Source: Halothiobacillus sp. 15-55-196 (lineage in GTDB: Bacteria > Pseudomonadota > Gammaproteobacteria > Halothiobacillales > Halothiobacillaceae). From it: DNA of 64,000 bases. Where the stretch lies: assembly GCA_002282715.1 (NCBI GenBank), contig NCKC01000013.1, positions 23,276 to 87,275 of the forward strand, written 5' to 3'. The notes beneath the pieces are model-generated. The model searched no databases, had not been told where the DNA came from, and worked only from the letters and a program-made list of their open reading frames with translations. Position numbers and translations under genes: made by a program. Of the stretch, positions 1-7,629 are shown one piece after another. Every line of letters begins with the position of its first letter. Position 1 is the stretch's first letter.

Positions 1-1075
1 GATAGGTGTTGCGGTCAGCAAAGGCGCGGCGTTCGGCTTCGACCAGATAGTGAATGGCATTCACCGAGCCGTAGCCCCATTTTTTCATGGGGTAGGGTTG
101 GATTAATTGGAGAATCTGGCAGATGGTGGTGCCGCCGGAACTCGGGGGCGGCGCGGACATGATCGTGTATCCGCGATAACCGCAGGCGATGGGTTTTTCC
201 CAATTGACCGTGTAGTCGGCAAAATCCTTCATGCTCAGCAGTCCGCCGTTTTCCTCGCTGGCCTTGACCACCGCTTGGGCAATGGACCCCCGATAGAAGG
301 CGCGGCTGCCCTCTTTCGATATGAGTTCCAGCGTGCGCGCCAATTGGGGCTGAATCAACCGGTCACCAACTTCATAAGGCTTACCTTGATTGAGGAAGAT
401 ATTCGCCACATTGGGGTGTTTGGCGAAGTCTGCGCTGCACGTGTGCAGAATATTGACATCGCCTGCCGTGAGCACAAAGCCATCGCGCGCGAGTTTGATG
501 GCCGGTGCCATGACCTGTTTGCGACTCATGCTGCCGTAGGTTGCCAGTGCGGTATTCAGCCCTAGCACGGTACCGGGTACGCCCACGCCCAGATAGGTGT
601 CGGTGCTGCGGCCTTTGACGACGTTGCCTTCGGCATCCTGAAACAGGGTCGGCGTGGCCTTGAGCGGCGCCTTTTCGCGGAAATCGAGAAACACCGTTTT
701 ACCTTCGGCCAGATGCAGCACCATGAAGCCGCCGCCACCGATGTTGCCACAGCACGGATGCACCACCGCCAGCGCATAGCCCACGGCCACGGCGGCATCG
801 ACGGCATTGCCACCTTGCTTGAGGATATCGACGCCGACCTGTGTTGCCAGATGCTGCGCGGTCACGACCATCGCCTCTTTCGCCAGCACCGGTTTGGCAG
901 CGGCCAATTCGGCGCGCGTGGTCGCCGGAGCGGTGGCATCCAATGCCTGTTGGGCGATCGTGGTTGCATCTGCCTTGTTTGTTTGCGCTTTTGTGCCGTG
1001 CGTCAGCGTTCCTGTTATCAACAGGGCAAGTGCGAGCGCCGTTGTGATTGTCTTGTACATGTTCTTTGAAGGCAT
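1..1075 (-). CDS. ggt: Gamma-glutamyltransferase, N-terminal part (runs off window)
   Basis: Periplasmic enzyme that cleaves gamma-glutamyl bonds of glutathione and transfers the glutamyl group. Reading the minus strand from the ATG at 1075 gives a hydrophobic signal peptide, then family blocks such as GGNAVDAAVAVGYAL, GGGGFMVLHL, DFREKAP and the YRGYTIMSAPPPSSGG stretch that precedes the autocleavage region. About 358 residues are present; the catalytic threonine and small subunit lie beyond position 1. The start is supported by AGGAG five bases upstream; a second ATG at 1060 is possible. It reads in the same direction as rlmJ just upstream. Confidence 0.93.
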   Translation of the reverse strand, partial: MPSKNMYKTITTALALALLITGTLTHGTKAQTNKADATTIAQQALDATAPATTRAELAAAKPVLAKEAMVVTAQHLATQVGVDILKQGGNAVDAAVAVGYALAVVHPCCGNIGGGGFMVLHLAEGKTVFLDFREKAPLKATPTLFQDAEGNVVKGRSTDTYLGVGVPGTVLGLNTALATYGSMSRKQVMAPAIKLARDGFVLTAGDVNILHTCSADFAKHPNVANIFLNQGKPYEVGDRLIQPQLARTLELISKEGSRAFYRGSIAQAVVKASEENGGLLSMKDFADYTVNWEKPIACGYRGYTIMSAPPPSSGGTTICQILQLIQPYPMKKWGYGSVNAIHYLVEAERRAFADRNTY

Positions 1076-1091
1076 GGGTGCTCCTTTACGT

Positions 1092-1973
1092 TTAATGAGC
1101 CGGATTCAGCCAGCGAATCGCACAGGGCGCGGCCGTATCCTGCTTGAGCGCGTCGTTGATGAACTCGAGCACGGGCTGTATCAGCGTATCGAACTGCCAG
1201 GGCGGATTAATGATCAGCAGGCCGGAGCCGGTGAGCCGGTTGCCCGATTCATCGGGGAAAATACTGTTTTCGATGATCAGTACCGGACGTGGCGTGCTCT
1301 TGGCGATCCGGTTGAGCCACCGATCGAGATAGGGGCGTTGCTTGATCGGGTACCACAGGGCATAGACGCCGGTTTCAAAACGCCGCAGCCCTTCCTGCAG
1401 GGCGGTGACAATGTCGTCGCGTTCCTGGACTTGTTCATAGGGCGGATCAATCAGAATCAGACCGCGCCGTTCCAGTGGCGGTAAATCGGCTTTAAGCGCG
1501 GCCAGGCCCTCGCCATCCCGCGCGATGACCCTGCGGTCCGGAATGCAAGGCGCCTGAATGGGGCGTTCGGCGAGATGGCGACTCAATTCTCGTGCCACCT
1601 TGGGCACCAGCTCAATGCCGATATAACGATCCTGCGGGCGCAGAACACAGGCAGCCAGCAGCGGGGAGCCGGGGTAATGGCTCAAATGAAGGATGGACCC
1701 GAACCGTTCGAGCTGTTCGAGGTAAAACCGAATCAGATCCGGCACCGTGTTGGTGGCTTGCGTTGCCTGCACGAGTCGCCCGATACCGCCTGTTGCTTCA
1801 TCACTGCGACGGGCTTCGGGCGCTTGCAGGTCGTACAGACCCGCACCGGCATGGGTTTCGAGCAACAGGAAACCGGTCGGCTTTTGCTGCATCAGCTCGA
1901 TGAGCTGTAAAAGTACGAGGTGCTTTAGGACATCGGCATGATTACCGGCGTGGAAGTGATGTTGGTAATTCAT
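1092..1973 (-). CDS. rlmJ: 23S rRNA (adenine2030-N6)-methyltransferase RlmJ
   Basis: Methylates A2030 of 23S rRNA using S-adenosylmethionine. The protein (293 residues) starts MNYQHHFHAGNHADVLKH, the conserved amino end of the family, and carries the catalytic N6-methyltransferase motif DPPYE in the second half. An upstream in-frame ATG at 2039 would add 22 unrelated residues, so I chose the ATG at 1973. It lies 16 bases upstream of ggt on the same strand and may be co-transcribed with it. No anomaly is seen in the frame. Confidence 0.93.
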   Translation of the reverse strand: MNYQHHFHAGNHADVLKHLVLLQLIELMQQKPTGFLLLETHAGAGLYDLQAPEARRSDEATGGIGRLVQATQATNTVPDLIRFYLEQLERFGSILHLSHYPGSPLLAACVLRPQDRYIGIELVPKVARELSRHLAERPIQAPCIPDRRVIARDGEGLAALKADLPPLERRGLILIDPPYEQVQERDDIVTALQEGLRRFETGVYALWYPIKQRPYLDRWLNRIAKSTPRPVLIIENSIFPDESGNRLTGSGLLIINPPWQFDTLIQPVLEFINDALKQDTAAPCAIRWLNPAH

Positions 1974-2156
1974 GGTCTCTACCGGGCAGGGGTTCAAATG
2001 GTCAACGATACGCATCATACGTGTTGTGCGTGATTTCACGATGTGGCGCCATTTTGTTCCATTTTTTTGAAAAAAGGTGGCAGCACTTTTTTGAACAAAT
2101 GTGCATCCCTCTCTGAAAAAAGAGGGTGAATCAGTCTTTTGGTTGAATCAATGCGT

Positions 2157-2193
2157 CTCCCCCTTTGTAAAAGGGGGAATGAGGGGGATTTAA
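2157..2193. repeat. CCCCCTTT-type palindromic repeat in rlmJ/phosphoesterase gap
   Basis: The 428-base gap between rlmJ and the phosphoesterase gene holds no convincing gene. This stretch has CTCCCCCTTTG, then AAAAGGGGGAA and GAGGGGGATTT, so it folds back on itself. An almost identical copy sits at 39683-39719, with similar flanking bases (TTTTTTGAACA then GTGC) on the left. A run of hairpin-prone A/T tracts (2065-2130) precedes it. It could act as a transcript end for either side, but I see it mainly as a dispersed repeat. Confidence 0.75.
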
Positions 2194-2401
2194 GGAGTCG
2201 ATAAAAGGAGCAAGATAGATGACAGATTTAACCGATCACACCATACTGTGTGTGATCACGAGTAAAACGCTCAGGATGTCACTGGATGTCTGTCACCCGG
2301 GATGAAGTGACATGCTTGCCGGAGCACTTGATGGAACGCGCGCTGCCGTGCAGGGTCATAAAATCTGTTCGGGCAAAGCAAATCAACACCAGGGAGTCTT
2401 T

Positions 2402-2950
2402 GTGGACCTTGAATCACACGCATCGGTTTGTGTCGGAATTATTTCCGATACGCATGGTGCCATCGAAAATTCGATCCTCGCACTCATGCAGCAGTGCGAT
2501 GTCATCGTGCATGCCGGTGATATCTTGAATCCCGATATTTTGCGCCGTGTGACGCCGAAAACAGGCCATGTGATCGCCGTTCGCGGCAACAACGATACGG
2601 TCGAACAATGGCCGATCGGCACGGCTGATCTGCTCGAATCCCTGCCGGAAGTAGCCACCCTGCGATTGCCCGGAGGCGTACTGGCTGTCGAGCATGGCCA
2701 TCGGGTCAATCCGGCCCATCAACGGCATCATAAGCTGCGAATGCGCCATCCCGAAGCCCGGGCCGTGATCTACGGCCATACACATCATCGCATCATCGAT
2801 ACCAGCGAGCCGATCTGGGTGCTCAATCCGGGCGCGGCCGGCAAGGTGCGCGCCTATGGTGGCTCCGGTTGTCTGCTGCTGCATGCCACGGCCGAGCGCT
2901 GGTGGGTCGAAGAAAAAACACTGCCCAATCTGCGCGCCGGTTCGGCATAA
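2402..2950 (+). CDS. YfcE/MJ0936-type metallophosphoesterase
   Basis: Calcineurin-like phosphoesterase of the small YfcE group, whose members hydrolyse phosphodiesters in vitro; the physiological substrate is not evident. Metal-binding motifs are in order: GIISDTHG near the start, VHAGDI, RGNND, then EHGH and YGHTHH, followed by NPGA. About 182 residues, normal for the family. I chose the GTG at 2402 because GGGAG lies five bases upstream and the first motif follows after about a dozen residues; the frame stays open to 2312 but that extension looks non-coding. The next gene follows after about 70 bases. Confidence 0.85.
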   Translation: MDLESHASVCVGIISDTHGAIENSILALMQQCDVIVHAGDILNPDILRRVTPKTGHVIAVRGNNDTVEQWPIGTADLLESLPEVATLRLPGGVLAVEHGHRVNPAHQRHHKLRMRHPEARAVIYGHTHHRIIDTSEPIWVLNPGAAGKVRAYGGSGCLLLHATAERWWVEEKTLPNLRAGSA

Positions 2951-3021
2951 TCTCCAACCCCTGAACCACAGTGCGGCGTCCGCCTCGTCATGATCGCGCC
3001 GCTTGAGGAGTGATCAACGAA

Positions 3022-4284
3022 ATGGCGAAGATTCTGGGTATTGGCATTGCGACCCTGGATATCATCAACGAGGTCGCAGGTTATCCTGTTGAGGACAGCG
3101 AGCAACGCGCGCTGGCGCAACGGCAGCGCACCGGCGGCAATGTCACCAACACATTGACGGTACTGCGGCAGTTCGACCATGACTGCGCCCTCGCTGCCGT
3201 ACTGACCCCGGATGCCGATGGTCGTCAGATTCAGGAAAAACTGGCCCAACGGGGCATCGACCTGAGTTCCGCTCAAATCCTGGGGTTCGGGCATGCGCCC
3301 ACCTCATACATTACGCTGAATCGCCAGAATGGCAGCCGAACCATCGTCCATTACCGCGATTTGCCCGAATTCGATCTCAACGCCTTCCTCAAGATCGACC
3401 TTGCGCCGTTCGACTGGCTGCATTTCGAGGGCCGTCATTGCATGGATACGGCGGCCATGCTGGCGATGGCGCGCAGAGCGGCGGGCACGAAAATACTTTC
3501 GCTGGAGGTGGAAAAAGAGCGTCCCTACCTCGATCAGTTGTTCCCTTTTCCCGATGTGGTCTTCTTTTCACGCGCCTTTGCGGAGCAAAGGGGCTTTGAG
3601 GACCCGGAAGCCTTCTTGAATGCGGCGCATCAATGGGCGCCACAGGCGGTGCTGGTGTTGGGTTGGGGTGCGACCGGCGCCTATCTGAAGGAATCATTGA
3701 ACGACCCCGTTCAGCTGGTGCCCGCACAACCCGTGCCGAGCGTGGTCGACAGCATCGGTGCAGGTGACACGCTGATTGCCGGTGTCATTCATGCCCGGGC
3801 GAGCCAGGCGGGCGCCGATTGGCAAGCGGCCGTTTCGTTCGGCGTACGACTTGCGGAGCGGAAAATCCAGCAATTTGGCTTTGATGGTTTGGCCGTAGAT
3901 CCAAATGCAAAGAACCAACCACTCTGCCATCTGGATGATTTGGGCCCGGAAGACGCCATGGGCGTGCAACCGGTCAATGGTGTACCCAGCGTCATCGTGG
4001 TTCGAGACCATCGCACGATCCGTGCGTACCGCAATGTCTGCCCGCACAATGGCTCCGCTTTGTCCAAGGGCGTTCGCGGGTTTCTGGCCGACAAGTCAAC
4101 TGGGCCATCGGATGGCATGTCCTTACGTTGTAGACTCCATAATGCGTATTTCGAGCCACTGACAGGGGCGTGTACGGGCGGCCCTTGTCCCGGAACGCAT
4201 CTGACCCCGGTGGCCATTCGACAGGTTGGTGAAATGATTTACCTGGATGATCTGGATGAAAATGCTAACCCGACCGGCAAATGA
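3022..4284 (+). CDS. PfkB-family sugar kinase fused to a C-terminal Rieske [2Fe-2S] domain
   Basis: Residues 1 to about 295 form a ribokinase/PfkB kinase resembling ketohexokinases: the N-terminal GGN substrate motif (TGGNVTNT) and the catalytic GAGDT motif at G246-D249 are intact, so a sugar or nucleoside phosphotransferase is expected. The remaining 125 residues carry a Rieske ligand pattern: C340-P-H342 and C370-R-L-H373, followed by the glycine- and proline-rich GGPCPG segment. The frame is continuous and no stop or start lies at the junction. I chose ATG 3022 (GAGGAG upstream); a GTG at 3010 is too close to that site. The substrate and the role of the cluster are unknown; Rieske ferredoxin-like domains usually pass electrons to an oxygenase or reductase. 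Confidence 0.88.
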   Translation: MAKILGIGIATLDIINEVAGYPVEDSEQRALAQRQRTGGNVTNTLTVLRQFDHDCALAAVLTPDADGRQIQEKLAQRGIDLSSAQILGFGHAPTSYITLNRQNGSRTIVHYRDLPEFDLNAFLKIDLAPFDWLHFEGRHCMDTAAMLAMARRAAGTKILSLEVEKERPYLDQLFPFPDVVFFSRAFAEQRGFEDPEAFLNAAHQWAPQAVLVLGWGATGAYLKESLNDPVQLVPAQPVPSVVDSIGAGDTLIAGVIHARASQAGADWQAAVSFGVRLAERKIQQFGFDGLAVDPNAKNQPLCHLDDLGPEDAMGVQPVNGVPSVIVVRDHRTIRAYRNVCPHNGSALSKGVRGFLADKSTGPSDGMSLRCRLHNAYFEPLTGACTGGPCPGTHLTPVAIRQVGEMIYLDDLDENANPTGK

Positions 4285-4427
4285 CGCATTGAATCAACGG
4301 GAATATCAGTCTGGAATTAGATATGCTTTAGTACGGATGAAATTTGAGGCCCCGAGTACACGGGATTCGGTAAAAGGATTTTGATCATGGTGTTTCCCTT
4401 CCCACTGAACTGTTCTGTCGAGCGGCC

Positions 4428-6176
4428 ATGAGCCTAGATCGAGCTGCGCCAACATCTTTGCCGCGACCCTCATGCGATTATGCCGAGGCATGGTTGTGGG
4501 TGGATGTTGACGCGCAGAGCGCGCTCACGGCGACGCAGGCGATTACGTCGCTGGATGCCATTGCGCCTATCGATCAAATTCTGGAAACCTTGCCGCAGAG
4601 CGATGCATGGCGCCACCCCATAGGCCAAGTCGGCCCCATGGAAAATATCCGTGACTGGATTTGGCAAGCACACTGGTTAAGCGCCGACCGGCTCGATGGT
4701 TCCCTCGCAATCCTGGGCGATTGCAATCTTCCCAGTGTCGCTAGACGGCGTTTGCTGCACATCTCGATTGACGCGCGCCCATCCGACGATGCCGTCGGTT
4801 GGCTCGACAGACTTACGGACCAAGAGATTGCTCAATGCGTGACGAAGCTGCACAACACGCAGGAGCAGTTTCAGATACTGGCCAGTCAGGATGAGTTGAC
4901 CGGGCTGCTCAACCGCCGATTCTTTCAGGTCGAGGCGCAGCGCTGGATCGACATGCTGAGCGACGATGGCGTCAAACATCTGGCCTTGCTGGTGTTCGAC
5001 TTGGATTACTTCCGCTCGATCAACGACAGCTACGGCCATGAGTGTGGTGATCAACTGCTGCAGGAAATGGCGCGCCGTTTGCAGAACGAATGTGTCGCCA
5101 GTCCGTTGCTGATTGCCAGAATGGATGGCGATGAGTTCGCCATTCTGGTGGAAACGGACAACAAGCCAGAATCACTGAGTGCGCTGGGTGAACAGGTAAA
5201 GTCACTGACTGCGCGTCCGTTCCAGATCGGGCACCTGACCCTCTTCACCTCGGCGAGCACGGGGATCGTGATCTGGCCGGAACACGGTCGATCCATCGGG
5301 GAGTTGCTGCATCAAGCCGATTCGGCAATGTATGCCGCCAAGGAACAGGGTCGTAATGGTCATGCGGTGTTCTCGCCGGAACTCATGGAACATCAGAATC
5401 GGCAATCAGCGCTGCTGACGGCATTGCGCCAGAGTCAGGGAGATGGGCGCTTCTCCCTCGTCTATCAGGTACAGCAAAATGCAAGCAGCCTCGCCATCAC
5501 CGGGGTTGAGGCCTTGCTTCGTTGGCAGGCACCCTCGCCGGAACTGGCTGCCGGCCCGGATCAATTCATCTCTTTGCTTGAAAAATCAGGGTTGATTATC
5601 GATGTGGGCGGCTGGGTGCTCGATGAAGCCTGCCAACAAATCGCCCGCTGGCGTGAATATATTGGCGAACGAATTACCGTGGCGGTGAATGTATCGAGCA
5701 TCCAGCTGCATTCGCCCTGCTTCATCGGGCGGGTTCAGGCGGCGCTGAAAAAATCCGGAATCAATCCATCCCTGCTGGAACTGGAATTGACGGAGACTGC
5801 ACTCGTCAACGATCCCGCCAAGGCAGCGAGCACACTCATCGAACTGAAAAAGCTGGGTGTTCAACTGGCTTTGGACGACTTCGGCACAGGCTATTCTTCT
5901 CTGAGCTACCTGACGCAGTTCGAATTCAATCGGCTCAAGATCGATCAAAGTTTTGTGCGCGATATTCTCGTTGATCCGAAGGATCTGGTGATCGTCAAGG
6001 CAATCGTGGCCATGGGCCATGCCTTGGGGCTCGAAGTGGTTGCAGAAGGCGTGGAAACCGTTGCGGAGCGCGATCTACTCGATTCCCTTGGATGTGACTA
6101 CTTTCAGGGATATCTTGTCGGTCGGCCCGGTAAACCCGAAGAAATTTCACCCATGTTGGGTGTCGGATTGTTATGA
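4428..6176 (+). CDS. GGDEF-EAL protein (cyclic di-GMP signalling)
   Basis: A 582-residue cytoplasmic protein: about 150 N-terminal residues of unassigned sensor-like sequence without clear membrane segments, a GGDEF domain and a C-terminal EAL domain. The diguanylate cyclase signature reads DGDEF at 233-237 (first glycine replaced by aspartate), while the metal-binding FDLDYF and NDSYGH blocks remain. The EAL domain has EALLRW at 361, LELTE, the DDFGTGYSSL loop and EGVET, which are the residues needed for phosphodiesterase activity. It is therefore most likely a cyclic di-GMP phosphodiesterase whose GGDEF part may be regulatory. bolA and an HDOD gene follow on the same strand. Confidence 0.92.
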   Translation: MSLDRAAPTSLPRPSCDYAEAWLWVDVDAQSALTATQAITSLDAIAPIDQILETLPQSDAWRHPIGQVGPMENIRDWIWQAHWLSADRLDGSLAILGDCNLPSVARRRLLHISIDARPSDDAVGWLDRLTDQEIAQCVTKLHNTQEQFQILASQDELTGLLNRRFFQVEAQRWIDMLSDDGVKHLALLVFDLDYFRSINDSYGHECGDQLLQEMARRLQNECVASPLLIARMDGDEFAILVETDNKPESLSALGEQVKSLTARPFQIGHLTLFTSASTGIVIWPEHGRSIGELLHQADSAMYAAKEQGRNGHAVFSPELMEHQNRQSALLTALRQSQGDGRFSLVYQVQQNASSLAITGVEALLRWQAPSPELAAGPDQFISLLEKSGLIIDVGGWVLDEACQQIARWREYIGERITVAVNVSSIQLHSPCFIGRVQAALKKSGINPSLLELELTETALVNDPAKAASTLIELKKLGVQLALDDFGTGYSSLSYLTQFEFNRLKIDQSFVRDILVDPKDLVIVKAIVAMGHALGLEVVAEGVETVAERDLLDSLGCDYFQGYLVGRPGKPEEISPMLGVGLL

Positions 6177-6208
6177 TTGATCAACCTGATTAATCAAATG
6201 GTTTCATC

Positions 6209-6517
6209 ATGTCTCGCACCGAACGCATAAAAAAACTGATCGAAGATCAAATCGCCCCCGTCCATCTTGAAATAGAGAACGAGTCGCACCTGCACGCAGG
6301 CAATCGGGAAGAAACACATTTCCGTGTGGTGATCGTCAGTTCCTTGTTCGAGGGGGAAGGCCTTCTGGCCAGGCATCGACGCGTTCAGTCGTTATTGCAA
6401 GCCGAGCGCGACGGCGGGATGCACGCCTTGTCCCTGCATACGTTCACCCCAGCCGAATGGCAGGCCAAAGGCGCGTCCGCGGCACCTTCTCCTGCTTGCG
6501 CGGGGCAGAATCACTAG
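6209..6517 (+). CDS. bolA: BolA family protein
   Basis: Small (102 residues) protein of the BolA/IbaG family, which partners monothiol glutaredoxins in iron-sulfur cluster handling and also affects cell shape. The family core is visible: an N-terminal helix with KKLIEDQIAPVHLEIENESHLH, then FRVVIVSSLFEGEGLLARHRRV with the conserved RHR, and HALSLHTFTPAEW near the end. The last 15 residues are a poorly conserved tail. It follows the GGDEF-EAL gene after 32 bases. Confidence 0.9.
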   Translation: MSRTERIKKLIEDQIAPVHLEIENESHLHAGNREETHFRVVIVSSLFEGEGLLARHRRVQSLLQAERDGGMHALSLHTFTPAEWQAKGASAAPSPACAGQNH

Positions 6518-6545
6518 CCGCTCCGGTCAATCAAAGGACTTGGCC

Positions 6546-7586
6546 ATGTGGTGGCATTGGATTCGGCAACTCTGGGCAGCCAAACCCACGACAGCGCCCG
6601 CCCACATACCGCGTCGGCGCGAGTACGGCGTGGCCGCAGGCAAGCCGGAGCCGATTTCGGACATTATCATTCCAGATGCAGAACAGGCCTCGCTGCTTTT
6701 TTTCCAGAAACTGTTGAATGCGCCCGAGCATCCGCCTGGCTTCACAGATTCATTGCGTCCAGATGAAACCGCATGGCTTAATGCCCGAATTGAGGATCTC
6801 AAGCGGACACCCACACAACTGACGCAGCTGGTGCCCCGCCTGCCCAGTGTGTTGCCCAAGCTCATGACGGCGTTGAACAACCCGGATACACCCATCCGCA
6901 CCCTGACCGGTCTGATCGAATCCGATCCCGTGATCTCGTCCATGGTCCTGCGGCTCATCAACAGTCCGGCCATGCGCGTGCGTCGGGAGAATATCGAGTC
7001 TCTGGAACAAGCGGTGATGCTGCTTGGTTTTTCGGGTATGCGCGAAGTCGTCTCAGCGGCCATGTTCAGCCCGATCGGACAACTGGGACGCATCGAGGGC
7101 GCCAACCCGTTGCTGGTGCACGATGTCTGGCCAATCAGCCTGCGTGCGGCCAATGCACTTCGGTTGGGATTGAAAACGAGATCTGATCATCCGGGGTCTT
7201 CTTTGTCTTCCGACGAGGCATTCGACCTGTATCTGTCGGTCCTGATCGAGCACACGGGACTGATCGCGCTGTTGCGGCAAAAACCATTGACCGGGCCGGA
7301 TACCAGCGCCGCCTACGTGGCGCGTTTCCGCGCGTTGGTGCCCGCCTATTCGGCCCGCATCGCCGAGGCGTGGGCGTTATCTGAAAATACGATCCGGCTA
7401 ATTCGTTCAGCGCCCAGGGAACTCGAGCATCTTCGTTCGGAGGCGCGTTATTTCTCCGTGGCCTGCGCGCTTAATCGGCGCGGGACGCTGGATCAGGCGC
7501 AATTCCTGCATTTGTGCCGGCAATTGCCGGATTACGCAAGGGGATGGTACGACCTGTGCGTCACGGCTCACGTCAGTGCCGATTAG
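6546..7586 (+). CDS. HDOD domain protein
   Basis: A 346-residue protein with an HDOD domain (about residues 90-290), a non-enzymatic relative of HD phosphohydrolases found in signalling proteins. Diagnostic stretches are LPSVLPKLMTALNNPDTPI, LIESDPVISSMVLRLINSPA and the IESLEQAVMLLGFSGMREVV helix. No receiver, GGDEF or kinase domain is attached. ATG 6546 is chosen over TTG 6540 because AAAGGA sits seven bases before it. The gene converges with spoT, whose end is 44 bases away. Confidence 0.85.
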   Translation: MWWHWIRQLWAAKPTTAPAHIPRRREYGVAAGKPEPISDIIIPDAEQASLLFFQKLLNAPEHPPGFTDSLRPDETAWLNARIEDLKRTPTQLTQLVPRLPSVLPKLMTALNNPDTPIRTLTGLIESDPVISSMVLRLINSPAMRVRRENIESLEQAVMLLGFSGMREVVSAAMFSPIGQLGRIEGANPLLVHDVWPISLRAANALRLGLKTRSDHPGSSLSSDEAFDLYLSVLIEHTGLIALLRQKPLTGPDTSAAYVARFRALVPAYSARIAEAWALSENTIRLIRSAPRELEHLRSEARYFSVACALNRRGTLDQAQFLHLCRQLPDYARGWYDLCVTAHVSAD

Positions 7587-7629
7587 CCAATCGGGCGTAA
7601 CGCGAATTAGAATCGACCATTCCTGCCCG

